Positions 46,658-58,596 are shown, numbered from the stretch's first letter. The stretch is 64,000 nucleotides of DNA from Favolaschia claudopus (GCA_037176885.1 JAWWNJ010000015.1:744001-808000), one strand, 5' to 3'. Notes: generated by a model from the sequence alone, not told the origin. Numbers and translations are program-made.

Positions 46658-47073
46658 CCTTTGTTGTATGCTCTGATTCTCAGCGTCCTTGATGTTTAGC
46701 CACGGAAGACCCACCTTCAAGTATTTCGATAAGAGGTGGGAGATCGATGGGGACTGGCCGCCGCAAGGCCGTTGCAAGGCCGTACTATATATGAAAAATA
46801 AATACTCTTCCACTCTCAGGACTTGCCGTCATCGCTCACCTGAGCCCTCTGCATATTTATCAGCAGTATCTATTTTTGAAAGGTTGCCAAAATCTTTCTT
46901 TTCTACACTCTCGCTGGAGGTTTTGCGAGGACCTATAGAAACTTCCTTTCTCGGCCGATAACAGTTGTTTGCCGATATTTGGTAAATGATGTCGCCAGAC
47001 ATCTTGAATTTTACCTCGAATTTGCCCCCATTCGCCGCGCGTTGTAGCTTCAAGTTGGAGCTCACCGGTCAAC
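46658..47073. other. Divergent promoter region holding copy A of a 125-bp repeat
   Basis: Between the RG-rich gene (minus) and the F-box gene (plus). Its right half is the repeat at 46877-47000. Confidence 0.5.
46877..47000 (+). repeat. Direct repeat of about 125 bp, copy A, in the F-box gene promoter
   Basis: It shares with 49850-49975 the ordered words 'CTACACT(C/T)TCGCTGGAG', 'TTTCCTTTCTCGGCCGATA', '(T/C)TTGCC(G/A)ATATTTGGT' and 'ATTGATG/AATGATG'. Substitutions and small indels separate them. Confidence 0.8.
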
Positions 47074-49595
47074 ATGGATCCGCCTACTGCTGGCTTAAGC
47101 TTTACCTCGAAGCTCCTTCCGACTGCCACCCAAATAGCCCAAGTCCGAAATTGCTCTCGTGCTGGGATTTTACCAGTCCCGGCGTCAGACTTGCATGCGA
47201 TCGTCGTGGAGGCTCCAGAGGAACTCATCCGTTACGATGCTGAGATCACGAAGCTCCAGAATGGATTGGATCGACTGGTTCTGGAGCGGACCATGCTTGC
47301 CTCGTATGCAGACGGCTGTCGTAGTGTATTGGCTCCCGTGCAGCGACTGCCTAACGAGTTGTTGGCCGACATCTTTGAATGGAGCTTCCCAGAAGAGCTG
47401 TACGTCCTAGAATCGACCCCCGAAGAGGAGGTGGATCGCATTTCCCAATGGCATTTGCGTCAATTGGCACAGGTGGGTAACGTTTCTGGACGACATACTC
47501 TTATATTCAGTGCGTCTGAGTTGCGCTAATGTAATCCGTGAAAGGTATGCTGCCGCTGGTATTCAATTGCCATGGCCACCCCGAAACTCTGGTCAACCAT
47601 TGCTGTTGACACGTCACTCTGGTCCGATTGTAACATATCAATTCAGACTCTACTCACCTTGCTGGACTATTCGTTGACTCAAGGACAAAATCACCCCCTG
47701 ACTCTAGACGTGGGTATCTCGAATATGTACCGGTGTACAGACCTTGTTGTTGAAGTTCTTACGAAACATGCACATCGCTGGCGGGATGTTTTCATCTGGT
47801 CCGATGGCGAGCCGCACCGTTATCTCGCAAACGCCACGGGCAGCTTGGATTATGGGGGTAATATTGTAACATTATTCAGCAAATACACACACCTTGAACT
47901 CACAAAAAATGCACACCCTCTAAAATATACACAGGTACAGAAAAAACGCACAGGTACGGCATTTTCCAAGACATCGGCAGCCAGCCCGAGACTGATGATC
48001 AACCACAACGGATCAAAGGGCCTAAGCACTGGCTAACCTTTTGAGTTCATCTGCAAGCTGCCTCTTTCTCTGCACGGCAATGTTAAATGCCTGAGACAGT
48101 AGTACGTAGAGTACCAACAGTATAAGTATATGATTTTCTACCTTCCTTCATCTTCACTTTTCCAAAAATATCAGACCGGACAAGCAAGAAGTTCCTGTAA
48201 TGTACTCGATTGAGCCACTCAAGGAAGTCAGCAAGCTCGGGCAATTGAAAATGCATTTTTGGAGGTTAGATTCCGAGTTTATGGCCACAATGGGCGGGCC
48301 TTATTGGTCTGATATACAGGCGCTATAGGTACAGCCTGTACAGCCTGTACAAAAGTTGAAGTTCAAAACAGGCAAAACCCCTCTGTGATTTTGGATCAGA
48401 TCTCAACTGATGACCGTTTACGGGCCGAGATTCTGGTATCTCGAAGACCTGTGTATTTTCTGACGATCTGTGAGCAGCAGTGTATTTTTTCCCCTCCGGA
48501 CTACAGGTTGTGTATTATTTTTTCCCACCTGTGCACAATCTGTGGAAAACCTGCATTAGGTGCGTATTGGGGTGCGAAAATCCCTGTAGCGGTGCAACAA
48601 ATAATAATGTTACACTATTACAGCCATATTGGATCGACTGGAGATGCTCGAAATCAATCTCTCGTCGAACAAGTCGTGGAACGAGTTGGAATTTTTTTAC
48701 CAGGCACCTCGTTTGACGGAATTTTCATTCGCTGGCCGTCTCGAAAACATGCCGAAAATCCCATGGCACCAGATAACGAAGTGTTCTTATCATTCAGATT
48801 CGCACCCACCTCCTCCGTATCAGCGACTCTCTGTGTTACTGCTTGCAAACAAGGTCGACACTTTCACACTCGAACTTGATCTCCGCAACTTCCCCCTCGA
48901 TCACGATTGGCATTCATACACGTCGAGCATGCGGCATATCGAGTTTGAATTGGCCACAAACGATTCACGTGTATTCGACAAACTGCTCGATTCACTTACG
49001 CTCCCCAGTCTGGAGTCATTCAGTCTTGCACCATTATCAGACTATGACCCCCCTGCCTGGTCCTCCAACCGCTTTGTCAGTCTGGCCAGTCGCTCTCAAT
49101 TTGGCGAGTCGCTTACCTGTCTCTGCGTCCACGCCATGATCGCCCACACCGAGCTTGTACGGTGTCTACAAGCTGTCCCCAGGCTTGAAAAACTTGTACT
49201 TGCTGATTGTGTCTGGATTGACGATGATGCCATGGTCGTGATCACACATGAGCTTTTGCAGCTCCTTACCTATACAGCGAATTCATCGCAGTGCCTCCTT
49301 CCCCGTCTTCACACTTTGCATATGACATCGCTCCTCGAGTTCACGGACGCATCGTTTCTGGATCTCGTCGCATCGCGAATGAGGAAGACGCGTATTGACG
49401 GCCTTGCATCGTTCGAAACAAAACTCTTATGCTATCCCGAGCGACAACGTGATATGTCCCCCGAAACATTGCAACAATTGGCTCAAATGGTTGCGAGCGG
49501 CGCGCTGAAGCTCACAGTACTCAGCGAGGTTGGTCTCACTTCACCGAGAATTTCTGTTTCTCATTGTTTCTCAGGCAATCGATACAGAAACCTAA
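47074..49595 (+). CDS. F-box/LRR-like protein with a transposon-derived intron (545 aa if spliced)
   Basis: Exon model 47074-47472, 47545-47857, 48624-49528, 49575-49595; total 1,638 nt, an exact multiple of three. A coiled segment 'ELIRYDAEITKLQNGLDRLV' precedes the F-box 'VQRLPNELLADIFEWSFPEE', which continues 'LAQ-VCCRWYSIAMATPKLW' across an intron, the classic Agaricomycete pattern. LRR-like pieces follow: 'LEMLEINLSSN', 'APRLTEFSFAGRLENMP', 'LPSLESFSLAPL', 'VPRLEKLVLADC'. The third feature is a 778-bp inverted-repeat element inside the coding region whose ends provide GT and AG. The frame before it (...ATGSLDYG) and after it (AILDRLEMLEI...) joins in phase. If the element is not spliced the protein is truncated after about 290 residues. 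Confidence 0.75.
47851..48628. mobile_element. Introner-like transposable element, 26-bp TIR, 6-bp target duplication (778 bp)
   Basis: Target duplication TTGGAT at 47845-47850 and 48629-48634. Left terminus TATGGGGGTAATATTGTAAC then ATTATT; the complement of the right terminus is TATGGCTGTAATAGTGTAAC then ATTATT: 26 nt with 3 mismatches. Within the left TIR, GT at 47858 (GTAATA) serves as donor; within the right TIR, CTATTACAG ending at 48623 serves as acceptor. Removing 47858-48623 leaves the left and right TTGGAT plus 12 nt of element, together 18 nt beyond the empty site, which keeps the frame. The interior shows no transposase; it holds CAGGTAC/GTACAGCCTGTAC words and short open frames. 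The TIR and TSD are seen directly; use as an intron is inferred. Confidence 0.8.
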
Positions 49596-50873
49596 TACGA
49601 AGCCCAGGATTCTCAACGACTTGTTCTGGAATCTGACTGATCAATGTTTCATTCTTGCCGCGATATAGCAGAGCGGACTAGTATGAGTGGCTTTCCGAGT
49701 CTCGTATTCAAAATGCTTCAAGATCCAACACACCGTCTCCTCCAAAGGCGATCAGTTTCGTTGAATTTTCTCCTGGATATTCTCTTTCTCAGTGCACTCA
49801 CTCAGCCTTCAGACCACAACGGGTCTTGCTTTGGCATACTTATCCCTGAAATGTTGCGGAAAAAAATCTTCTTAGCTACACTTTCGCTGGAGATTCTGCG
49901 CTGACCTGTAAAATTTAAATTTCCTTTCTCGGCCGATAGTGGTTGCTTGCCAATATTTGGTCATTGATGCCACCATTTGCAGTTCACCACTTTCCACCAT
50001 CTCTCTAAATTGGCGACTCTTCTTTTCGAAGCGCAAGGAGAATGCTTGTACATGTGCCTTCATTGCCTGGCTCCACCGTCTAGAATGTGCCAGAACTTTG
50101 TCAATGAGTCAAAAGGACAGTCCAGACATCTCGAAGGGACTCCGACGTGCTTCTACATACCGATGGATCGAGCCGGGCACCGTGAGTGTCGGCCAAGAAT
50201 ACGATTCTCTTAGCTACTGCAGTCTCGGTGTGGATATACCAGCCACCAAGACCGTTTCGGTGGTATGCAGTCGCTAATGAAGTCGTCACCATCGCCCTTA
50301 AACTCCCCCCTTCCCGAAAACTGTTCACCATCTCTCCTTCCACCCTCGCCATCGATTCTATTGACCGGTCGCAGGCTGCTGTGGTCCTTTCCATTGAAGA
50401 TGTCAAGCCCTCTTCTATCAGTTCATCGATGGCTACCCAGGACAAGAGTTGAGCGTCTGTATGTTTTTTCTCTTCAAGTGAGTTCTCTTTCCTGCTTGAC
50501 ATTCTGTAAGGCTAGCGAGTTATGTACGACTGACATCTAGTTTTCAGCCCTCCAACTTAGCTTCTCCTTTCCCATAATATAACATCTCTATTTCTAAACT
50601 CGAAGGATTCATCGGTGGTGCCGTCTTTCCCAACTTCCTTCGAGCCGTCTGTCTAAACCAAGAAATTCAGAACAAAGGCGCCCGGCCACTCGGTCCGCAT
50701 TTAATCAAGGCAACTGAAGCTAAACTCGGTATAGCCGGAAACGCCCAACTCGCACAGCTTGTGGTCAGCCGGTCATAACAGTGCCTGGCCGACAAGCCCT
50801 CCAGGGTTTCTCTCTTCCGTTCCCTCAAGATCGCCGCTTCACGACCCCCACAAAAGCAGCTTCCCCTCACTGC
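49596..50873. other. Intergenic region with copy B of the 125-bp repeat
   Basis: About 1.3 kb with no convincing gene. Short open frames at 50100-50500 on both strands lack family signals. The repeat suggests that a promoter piece of a second, lost F-box copy lay here. Confidence 0.5.
49850..49975 (+). repeat. Direct repeat of about 125 bp, copy B
   Basis: Second copy of 46877-47000, in the same orientation, downstream of the F-box gene. No F-box ORF follows it, unlike copy A. Confidence 0.8.
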
Positions 50874-52650
50874 ATGACCTTAATGTCTTCGTTCCGCATC
50901 TCTTGGGTCTTGAGCCTCGTATGTTTCTCCGCTGCTTCGACACTCGTAACCGCAAACTCGAAGCGCGGAGAGCAAAGCCAGGCCGCATGCTCCTCAGATT
51001 TCAATTGGGCTTTCAACTCGCAGCATCTGTCTCCTTGTCATGTTACGGCTTTCGTGTGGGGTTCTTGCTTTAATGGCAGTGAGTAGGACTTGACGCTGGA
51101 GTGATTGGCCCATCTTATCGTTAATCTTTGCAGATTGGAACGTCCCGCAGCTGGTCCCGGGAATGGCATACACAAATCCCAATTCCTCGACCGCCAACCT
51201 TTGCTCCTGGTGAGTCATTCCCGACAACCAGAGGTCATCTACTATATCTCAAATTCGCTACCACAGTTCCTGGGCAGCCTATAATCTTATCAGCGCCTGC
51301 ACGGCGTGTCAAGGCTTCGAGCCGGCTGTGGCAAAGTGCGCTCAAATCTCCTGCTTTTCACTGCTCCCCTCATTCGATTCTCCAGTTGGGCGGCATATGA
51401 CGAGAGTTGCAGTCCTTTCTTAACAGACTCGTAAGATAATATGCTGCCTTCTATCATCGAGTAATTTTTGTTTTCAGCTACTTCCCTTCAAATGTCACAT
51501 TACCAAGCGGGACTGCGATCCCGTTCTGGGCGACTACGAATCGTATGTCTTACGCTCAGGCTGAGCTGGCGTGTGTTGATCTGAGATAGCGCAAACATGG
51601 AATGACGGACGATTCAATGTAGACCAGGCGAAGCTTATCGCACAAGAGAGTGAGCTTTCTCCACTGTTATTGCTTCTTCGTTTCTCACATCTCTCTGCAG
51701 ACAAACCTGATCTTGTGCCAGTGCCAGGCTCAGCTACCCAAGACACCAACAAGCACAAAACTCCCGTCGGCGCTATCGCGGGCGGTGTCGTCGGCGGAGT
51801 GGCTGTCCTCATCATAGGTGGACTAATTGCATTTTTGTTTCTGCGACGACGGAAACAACTGCGCGGCGACGGGGACCAAGACAGCCGATACCCCCGCCGA
51901 CCTCAGTACCACGGGCGCTCAGTCTCGGACCTGTCCGGCAAATCCGTTCTCGTTCCCCAGAACATGTCGGTCGTCGGCTCCGCCCGACCAGGCACCATAT
52001 ACACCACAGGGACACATACACACACAGGGAGCGTTCACTCATTCAGCTATGTCTCTGGGCATACCTCCCCTGTCCGCGTCATGTCGCCGCCTCCGCCGTC
52101 CTTAACTGCGCAGACTTCCACCCGGGAAGACGTCGTTGAGCCGTTCACCCTACGAGCGATGTCCACTCCAGCGCCGACGTCACCGCCGCACATCATGCGC
52201 AAGACGTCTGAGAGCACGATGCGCACGATGTCCAACACCAACGGCGATGCGTCTGGTGCAATGGCGATCCAAGAACGTTATGCGCCGGAGACCAACGAAC
52301 ACCCACGGCTTAATCCTCCTGCGTACAGCCCCTACGCAAGCCCTGCTTCCTCTCCCGAGCCGGCGGCTCCCATACCTCTGCCGCCGTCACAAGCAGACTT
52401 CGTTCCTGGGCACCGCGCGCGTCGCGAGAAGCCTTCAGTTGATACACATCAGTCCTTCTCGTCGAGCACAAACGGCGGGGACAGCCTCTCGGCCATCGAA
52501 GAGGTGATCGGAAGGATGGGTCTTATGTCGCCGGTGAGCGCCGTTGGCAGTACGATTGCACACACCGTTGCGACAGGACAGAGTGGGGATCTGCCTTCGC
52601 GCACGCACAAACCTACCGTCAGCAACCCCGATAATGGTTTTTCGAGTTAA
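50874..52650 (+). CDS. Single-pass membrane protein with Cys-rich ectodomain and disordered cytoplasmic tail
   Basis: Seven exons. The signal peptide lies in 'MTLMSSFRISWVLSLVCFSA' plus the next residues. The ectodomain has the conserved basidiomycete cysteine pattern: 'FNSQHLSPCHVTAFVWGSC', 'YTNPNSSTANLCSC-SWAAYN', 'SACTACQGFE', 'NWAAYDESC', 'LPSGTAIPFWA', 'WNDGRFNVDQA'. A Gly-rich TM helix 'AIAGGVVGGVAVLIIGGLIA' followed by FLFLRRRKQ, with its stop-transfer arginines, is encoded near 51770. The tail is about 260 aa, Ser/Pro/Thr-rich. This architecture is widespread in Agaricomycetes and unnamed. It could be a cell-wall or surface sensor, which is only an inference from its layout. The intron that splits 'VA-NWAAYDESC' was placed because it restores the conserved Trp and Cys. 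Confidence 0.8.
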
Positions 52651-52910
52651 AGATCGAGTCTTATTTTTTTCCTTCGAGTAATGTTTTCTGTTTTATTTCT
52701 TCCTTTCTTTCTTTGACGAAGATGTTTTTTCTGAGTGTGAGAGTTGGCTACTTACATTTCGTGGAACCCCGTAGCCACATAATGAAAACATATACATGCT
52801 GTATCGTAGAAGTCGACTATTGTGTACACGAATGTCGTGCCTGGCTGCCCGACGCCTGTCGCTTGTCCATTGGACACGGAGGATGAGAGATCCCTGATAC
52901 CCAGGAAACT

Positions 52911-54148
52911 TCAAGCATTCTGCTCGACTTGAGGGTCTGATTGAGCAGGCGGGGAAAACGCGGCGAGCAGAGCTGCTGTCCATTGTGGATATACCGACGC
53001 TAATCGCGACATCTTTGCCTGCTCGATGTGTATGAATTCACCGCTCATGAGTCCCGCGGTAGGAGCCTCGGTGCAGACCATTCCCTCGTCGATGCCGTTG
53101 ACAAGCCGACCGAAGACATTCTCCGTCGCCGTCAGGCCGCATCCACTGTCGGAAGGAAGAGAGATATTCCAGTCGGGGAAAGCCTTGAGAAGCTCAGCCT
53201 TGAGCCTCTTGATTGGCCGATCGACGGCGTCGGTGTAGAAGGCGCTTCGGCCTGGAATAACTTGTAAGAAGCAGCGGGAGAACCGTCCACGCGGTACATA
53301 CCTATTCCGCTGGAAAGAAACATTGCATCTGTGGGACATGTGTCCGCTCCTTTTCCATGCATTTGAACGAATGCGCACGACTGCGACGGGCACCCATCTT
53401 TAGCGTGCTGCCAGTCCCAAATGGCTTTGCTCGCCGAGAAAAAGGGTTCTGCCTGAACATAAGATTAGACTAAACAAGCGCTTATTGCAATCTAACCACT
53501 CACAGTATCGTGAGCGGGGTCCGTCTTATAATACACTGTTGAATTGGTCTTCGGCACGACGCAGACCGACGGCACCAGGTTGGCATTACGAACGCGGCCT
53601 GCTATCAGCAAGCTACGGGCTCCAGCAAGATCGAACAGCGCTCCGGCTTGCTCGGGCGTAAAGAGATCGTACGCTGGATGTGGCGCCGCAAGATGGATGT
53701 CGCGCGAGATAGCAGCTTGGGTTGCTGGAGCGACGAACAGACCCCATCCTTTGTTGTAGAATCCATCAATGGAAAACTTTTCTGAAGCTACGCAATATTG
53801 CGACCCCGTAGTGCCATTGAAGAGAGACACTTCGTATATCGGCGTGATTGACTGTGGAAGAATCACAGAGGTGCAATTTCTGTCGACGGAAAGTAAGGAC
53901 GCTATGAGTTCTTCCCACCCATGGAGCTCTTCGGGAGTGGGTTGGGCAGCAGTGTAGCTTTCTTCAGAATAGTAGCCTGGTTCGGAGACGATGTACGTGT
54001 CGAAACAGGATATGAGATCTTGAAAGCTGGAGGTAGCATTTTGTACACAACTGATCCGTTCAAGGGCAGTTGTTTTCAGTGCCAGTGACATCTGAGTAGA
54101 AGGTAGCCAGCCACCGACGCGGATGAACCCCCACACATCGTACAGCAT
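52911..54148 (-). CDS. Conserved fungal protein of unknown function (probably secreted)
   Basis: Three exons on the minus strand. Conserved-looking blocks are 'AAISRDIHLAAPHPAYDLFT', 'GALFDLAGARSLLIAGRVRN', 'YYKTDPAHDT', 'DWQHAKDGCPSQSCAFVQMH' followed by GKGADTCPTDAMFLSSG, 'YTDAVDRPIKRLKAELLKAF', 'NISLPSDSGCGLTATENVFG' and 'GEFIHIEQ'. These recur in hypothetical proteins of Basidiomycota as I remember them; I know no function. His/Asp residues in 'RDIHLAAPHPAYD' and 'KTDPAHD' could be catalytic or metal-binding. Many NxS/T sites and paired cysteines suggest the secretory path, but the first ATG (54148) has no clear signal peptide, so a short 5' exon may be missing. Tandem with the carboxypeptidase gene, 205 bp apart, same strand. 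Confidence 0.65.
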
Positions 54149-54353
54149 GGGAGCGAGAAGAGGACTCTGCAGCTCAGAGATTTGTCATATTTTCTTGGTC
54201 ATGCTATTTCTTTTTTCGGAGATCGTCGACATGATGTTTTGAGAAATCCAACAAATGAAAGTACAAGCTGGTTTCCAGGCAAGTGATACAGATACGTATT
54301 TTGTGCGTGAGTACGAGAGTCGCATTGGGATCCGAATGAACTCGTGCTCTGAA

Positions 54354-56548
54354 TCAGAAACTCGCTCCGGAGAGCCAACGCTGCACAATATCAAGAGCCT
54401 CTCTGGGTTTGTCGTAAGGAACCTGAAGAATATTGAATGCCTCTGTGAGTTGCATAGCAAACAGGGCCACTGACCATATGTCCCGCCTCATCGATCGTGA
54501 CAAACGTCAAGCCCTTGGCGCTTCGCGCAAGACCCGCTCTTCCCTTCGTAAAATCGTTTCCAATAGCCCAAGGACTCAGAGGCTCCGCAGAGAATTCGGC
54601 TTGCCCGCTCCATTCAAGCGCGCGGGTCCACCGCTCATTGCCCACCCAGTTGCACGTCCAATCGTACGTCCCGACATAAATCAAAGCACGCACCCCGCGC
54701 TCGAGAAGCCCACCGATATAATTTTGCGTGAGGCGGAAGCTGTCCAGCTGCGCACGGAATGCGTAACCGACGTCAGAGGAGCAGGAAGTAAAGTTCAGGG
54801 GCACAGAGTCATCGACACCAAGCATTTCGCGTACGTCCGGTCGAGATAGGTAGGACCGGATGTGTCTGTGATATGAATCGAAATCGGTAGGGCAGTGGAT
54901 TTCAAATGCGAAACGTACGCGGTGACAGGGTAGCAGAGGTTGTCCCTCAAGCCCTCCTGGTCGCATGCCTTAGAGATATCATAGGGATTCCGTTCTACGT
55001 ATTGGGTATGATTTTGTTGAAGAGATAATATGCGTATTGCGCACCGGCTTTGAAATATGGCGTTCTAATCGCGGATTCGCAGAAGGTGGCTGCTGCTGCA
55101 CAGTCGATTGCATCGAAAGTGTCAACGCATGACTCTTTCAGCCGCTTTTCGCATCGCGGGATCTTTGATAATGTAGGTAAGAACTGGTATATACGAGCTC
55201 CGAAGAAGTACACAACTCACCAATGACTTGATATAGACGCAGTCCCTGTATAAAAGAGCATGTTGAGCTGCCTTCGGGTACCGAGTCGATAAACCCTACG
55301 CAATGCTGAGGGCAGGAGGGACGGATGCCGCGGTACATTGCATGTCCCACGCAGACGACATTTGGTTGTAAAAATCTGTGATACCATTGCCTACACGAAG
55401 AGTGAGTTTGGTCTTCTCAAAGCAACAGATGGCCTACCAATCATGACTGAAGTGAGATTAATCGGAGTGTAACCAGCGGCTATGAGTTTAGCGTTCTGAT
55501 CATACACCTCTGCAGCGAAAACGGGAACATAGCGGCCCTATGATACGTTAGAAAGTCCAGGGAGAAAAAAAATATAGTTCCAACGCACGCCGTAGGATTC
55601 GCCTGCGATGTGGAAACCGCGCCCTTTGAACTTCGAGAAATGTTCAAAGAAGACAAATACGAAGGCAGCAATATCTTTGGCGCCTTCCTCAGTCGTAGAC
55701 TAGAGCGCAAATGGGTAAAGCTAGCAGTATTCAAGCACATCCGGCTTACCACAGTCTCGCCGTAGTCAGCGTATGAGAAGCCAACTCCAATGGGCTGATC
55801 AACGAAGAAGATGTTTGCGTTGGTGTTCCAGCTCTCAGGATGGAAAGAGGTCCCGTTAGCGTCCTTGTCAATCATCTTAGTTTCATAGTCTGAAATAACG
55901 TCGAGGGGACCGTGACCTACTGATATGCGACAAGGACCTATTGCAGACATTTTCAGCACCTGCTGATTTCTTTGTGTGGTTATCAACGCACCTAGTTCCA
56001 TGAAAAGACCTAAGCTTGAGCTGCATCCCGGACCTATCACAATTCAATGATATTCGGAGGACAGAATGTCTATTGCACTCACCGCCATTAGTCCAGAAAA
56101 TTACATCGTCCGTGTCGGGATTATTTCTACTCTCGAAAAAGTAGAAGAATATGTGGCGAGCCTCTATATCAATATATCCAGTGTATGCCCTAGATCATCC
56201 AAAGAAATGTGAGCGATAATCGCATCGAAGGCGTTTTAGCAGTAAGTAGTAAGCACTTTACGGTATCGTCGCAGAATCCAGTTTTCTTGATGCGGACCGC
56301 ATAGTTCGGAAACACAGGGTGGCTCAACACGCTGAACGTGGTCTCGGAAAGCGCGTTCAAGTCCTCCATGGGCGTAAAAAGGCCGTCATCGTACGCGGAG
56401 TACCTGCAAGTCGCGTACACCGTGAGCGCGCTGTTTGATACCATGATTTCGTTCCATCCTACTGGGATGTTCCAGTCTTGCTGAGAATCGTTTGAGTCGC
56501 TCTAGAGAGCGTGAAGAGCAGCTGCAGAGCAAGGGTAGCCCACAGCAT
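54354..56548 (-). CDS. Secreted serine carboxypeptidase (S10 family, carboxypeptidase Y-like)
   Basis: Many-exon minus-strand gene. Signal peptide 'MLWATLALQLLFTLSRA'. Further: 'GYIDIEARHIFFYFFESRNN', 'VIFWTNGG-PGCSSSLGLFME', 'NTNANIFFVDQPIGVGFSYA' and the nucleophile motif 'FHIAGESYGV-GRYVPVFAAE'. 'INLTSVMIGNG' follows, then the catalytic Asp region 'ALIYVGTYDWTCNWVGNERW' and the catalytic His 'VTIDEAGHM-VPYDKPREALD'. The stop TGA is at 54354-54356. All S10 signatures are present in order, so an active vacuolar or extracellular carboxypeptidase releasing C-terminal residues at acid pH is expected. No vacuolar sorting signal could be judged. The start at 56548 is the ATG of the signal peptide; a second exon encodes the pro-region. 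Confidence 0.92.
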
Positions 56549-56980
56549 TTTGGGTGGACGAGGAAGGTGAGAAAGATACGCAAGATACGCAAGTGTTTCA
56601 CGGTCCCGGGCCGAAGTAGTCCGCGGGCCGGAAATGATCAGACAGAGTGTTTTATCTGATACTTGAGATACAGTTCTAAGTCGATGAGAACTAAGTGATA
56701 CGGAGAGTACGAAATATCGAGTAACTATCCACGAAGGTAGAAGTAGTGGTATCATTCAACCAGGGAATCCGAGTCGCTGGGATTCGCAAACAAACTCTGA
56801 GCAAACAATTGGTGAACCTCTTGTTGTGACATAAAGTTCGGATCGTCTGCAAAATCGTCAGTCGTAGTAACTGACTGAAACGCAATACTGACTGGGGTCA
56901 AATTTCAACCCAGGTATTGGATGACATTTCAGGCATGGACAACGACTGCTTCAGAATTTAGCGCCATGGCACGGATCCCG
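56549..56980. other. Intergenic region upstream of the carboxypeptidase gene
   Basis: About 430 bp, no gene recognised. Confidence 0.5.
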
Positions 56981-58355
56981 TCAGATACTCCCGCTCGAGA
57001 CGTACTTTTCAGCCCTATCCCTCTCGTCGTAATCAAATGGATTAGCATGCCCCAGCATCTCTGCGTCGTTTTCGGGGCGGGACAGAGCCGACCCTGCGGG
57101 TGGAGTTGCGCCTGTAAATTTTAATGGTGGTTAGAACTCAACGGGTAACGGAGGAAACGAAGACTTACCAGGGTTGAGATATGGCTTGGTCTTTGCGGAC
57201 GATCTTGTATCCTGCTCCCAATCGCCAACGATCGATGATGAAGTCTTCGGTGGATGCGCATGGTGTCCAGTACTAGATCCCACATGACTATTGCTCGCAT
57301 CATCGTCTGAATCGACATGATGGGATACTCGAGGGCCATTAGTATTCATCTGGATATCCATTAATTTGACTGCAAAGAATCAGTAAGGCCAGTCATTCAA
57401 GTTGGGAATCGAACGCGTGCTTACATAGCTCATCCAAGCCTTCAGATAAGTCAGGCCAATTACTAAAAGCTTCCGAATGCTGGTGAAATGCATCGTCGTC
57501 GTCAAGAGGATCGAAAGAGCCGTCGAGCTTGGCCTTCGCTACGCTCTCCGCATGCTTTGCTTGCAAAGCTTCTCGCTGCTGACCTTCATCCGCTAGACGA
57601 TCCAGGATAGATTTTATGCAAGTGTCTATTTCGACAGAGAGAGAAGAACGTTGTTTGCCTGCCGATTTTGAAAGGGGTGATTCGGAATCTTCCTCCGACT
57701 CGCTATCCGAGCCATCAGAAATATGCGGGGCAGTTGGTGAGGCGGGGCTTGGGCGAGGTTTTTTACTCGGGGAATCCGAAGTATCACCCTTCCGCTTCAA
57801 GGAATCGGGTGGAAGAAATCGTTCGAGCTCTTCATTCAATTCATCCAGAGAAGGCACATAGAAGGACGAAGATCCAGGAAATTGAGGGTCCGAGATCTCC
57901 TGCACTTGCACTGGCGGCATCTGCACGTCTCGGACTCCCCAAACATCTATGAGGATGGAAATTAACCACGTTCTCCGTAATGGGAAAATTGAGCACCGCT
58001 GCTATCGGAAACATCTCCCATTTCTTAGATGTTGTCTGGGAGGGACCTGACAGAATTTCTGTGCTGGAATTACTCAGTATGCGGCGTAGATGCAACTTCG
58101 GGGACGAATGAACTTAAAAACGAGTGGAACCGTCGAATGGTTCGGAACACGTCGGACGATGTAGACAACAGCCTTGCTTCGAGAGGAAGGCCGGACGATA
58201 GTTCAATTGCGGGAGTCACTCACTGGCAACGTGGTGGAGGAAGACAAAGAGCTGTGAGGCGTGACTTTGTGGCTATTGTGGCAGATATGGATCGCAACAA
58301 ACTGATCATTGATGCGTTGAAGCTGTTCATCCGAATCATCCCAAGTGTCGTCCAT
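56981..58355 (-). CDS. Unknown protein with bipartite nuclear localisation signal
   Basis: Spliced minus-strand model of about six exons. It starts 'MDDTWDDSDEQLQRINDQF'. The central exon (57926-57430) is the surest part: 'FYVPSLDELNEELERFLPPD', then the bipartite basic signal 'KRKGDTSDSPSKKPRPSP', an acidic Ser stretch 'SDGSDSESEEDSESP', and helical 'CIKSILDRLADEGQQREALQ'. Later exons give 'VKLMDIQMNTNGPRVSHHVD', 'SIVGDWEQDTRSSAKTKPYL' and 'ANPFDYDERDRAEKYVSSGS', ending at TGA 56981-56983. I do not recognise a family. NLS, acidic Ser runs and low complexity fit a nuclear regulatory or chromatin-associated protein, which is inference. The 5' exons are the least certain. Confidence 0.55.
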
Positions 58356-58596
58356 CTTTGTGTACTCATGGAAGATTTTAGACGCCACACGATGTTCAGG
58401 GCGGAGTCCGCCAAGGCCAGCAAAGTAAAGAAATCAGGGAAGACGTGTAAATTATTGCACCGCGTTCGATGATTTCCAGTTCAATCGCGGCGCCGCGTTC
58501 AGTTCAACCACAAAAATCCAGACCATACACCAACAAGACGAGTGTAGAAAATTGAGTATCAGAGATATAACGTTTATCTACCTCCAAACAATAATC

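Noticed and set aside
50101..50502. 133-codon minus-strand frame
   Set aside because: No family signal; the opposite strand has an equally long open frame, and the region looks intergenic.
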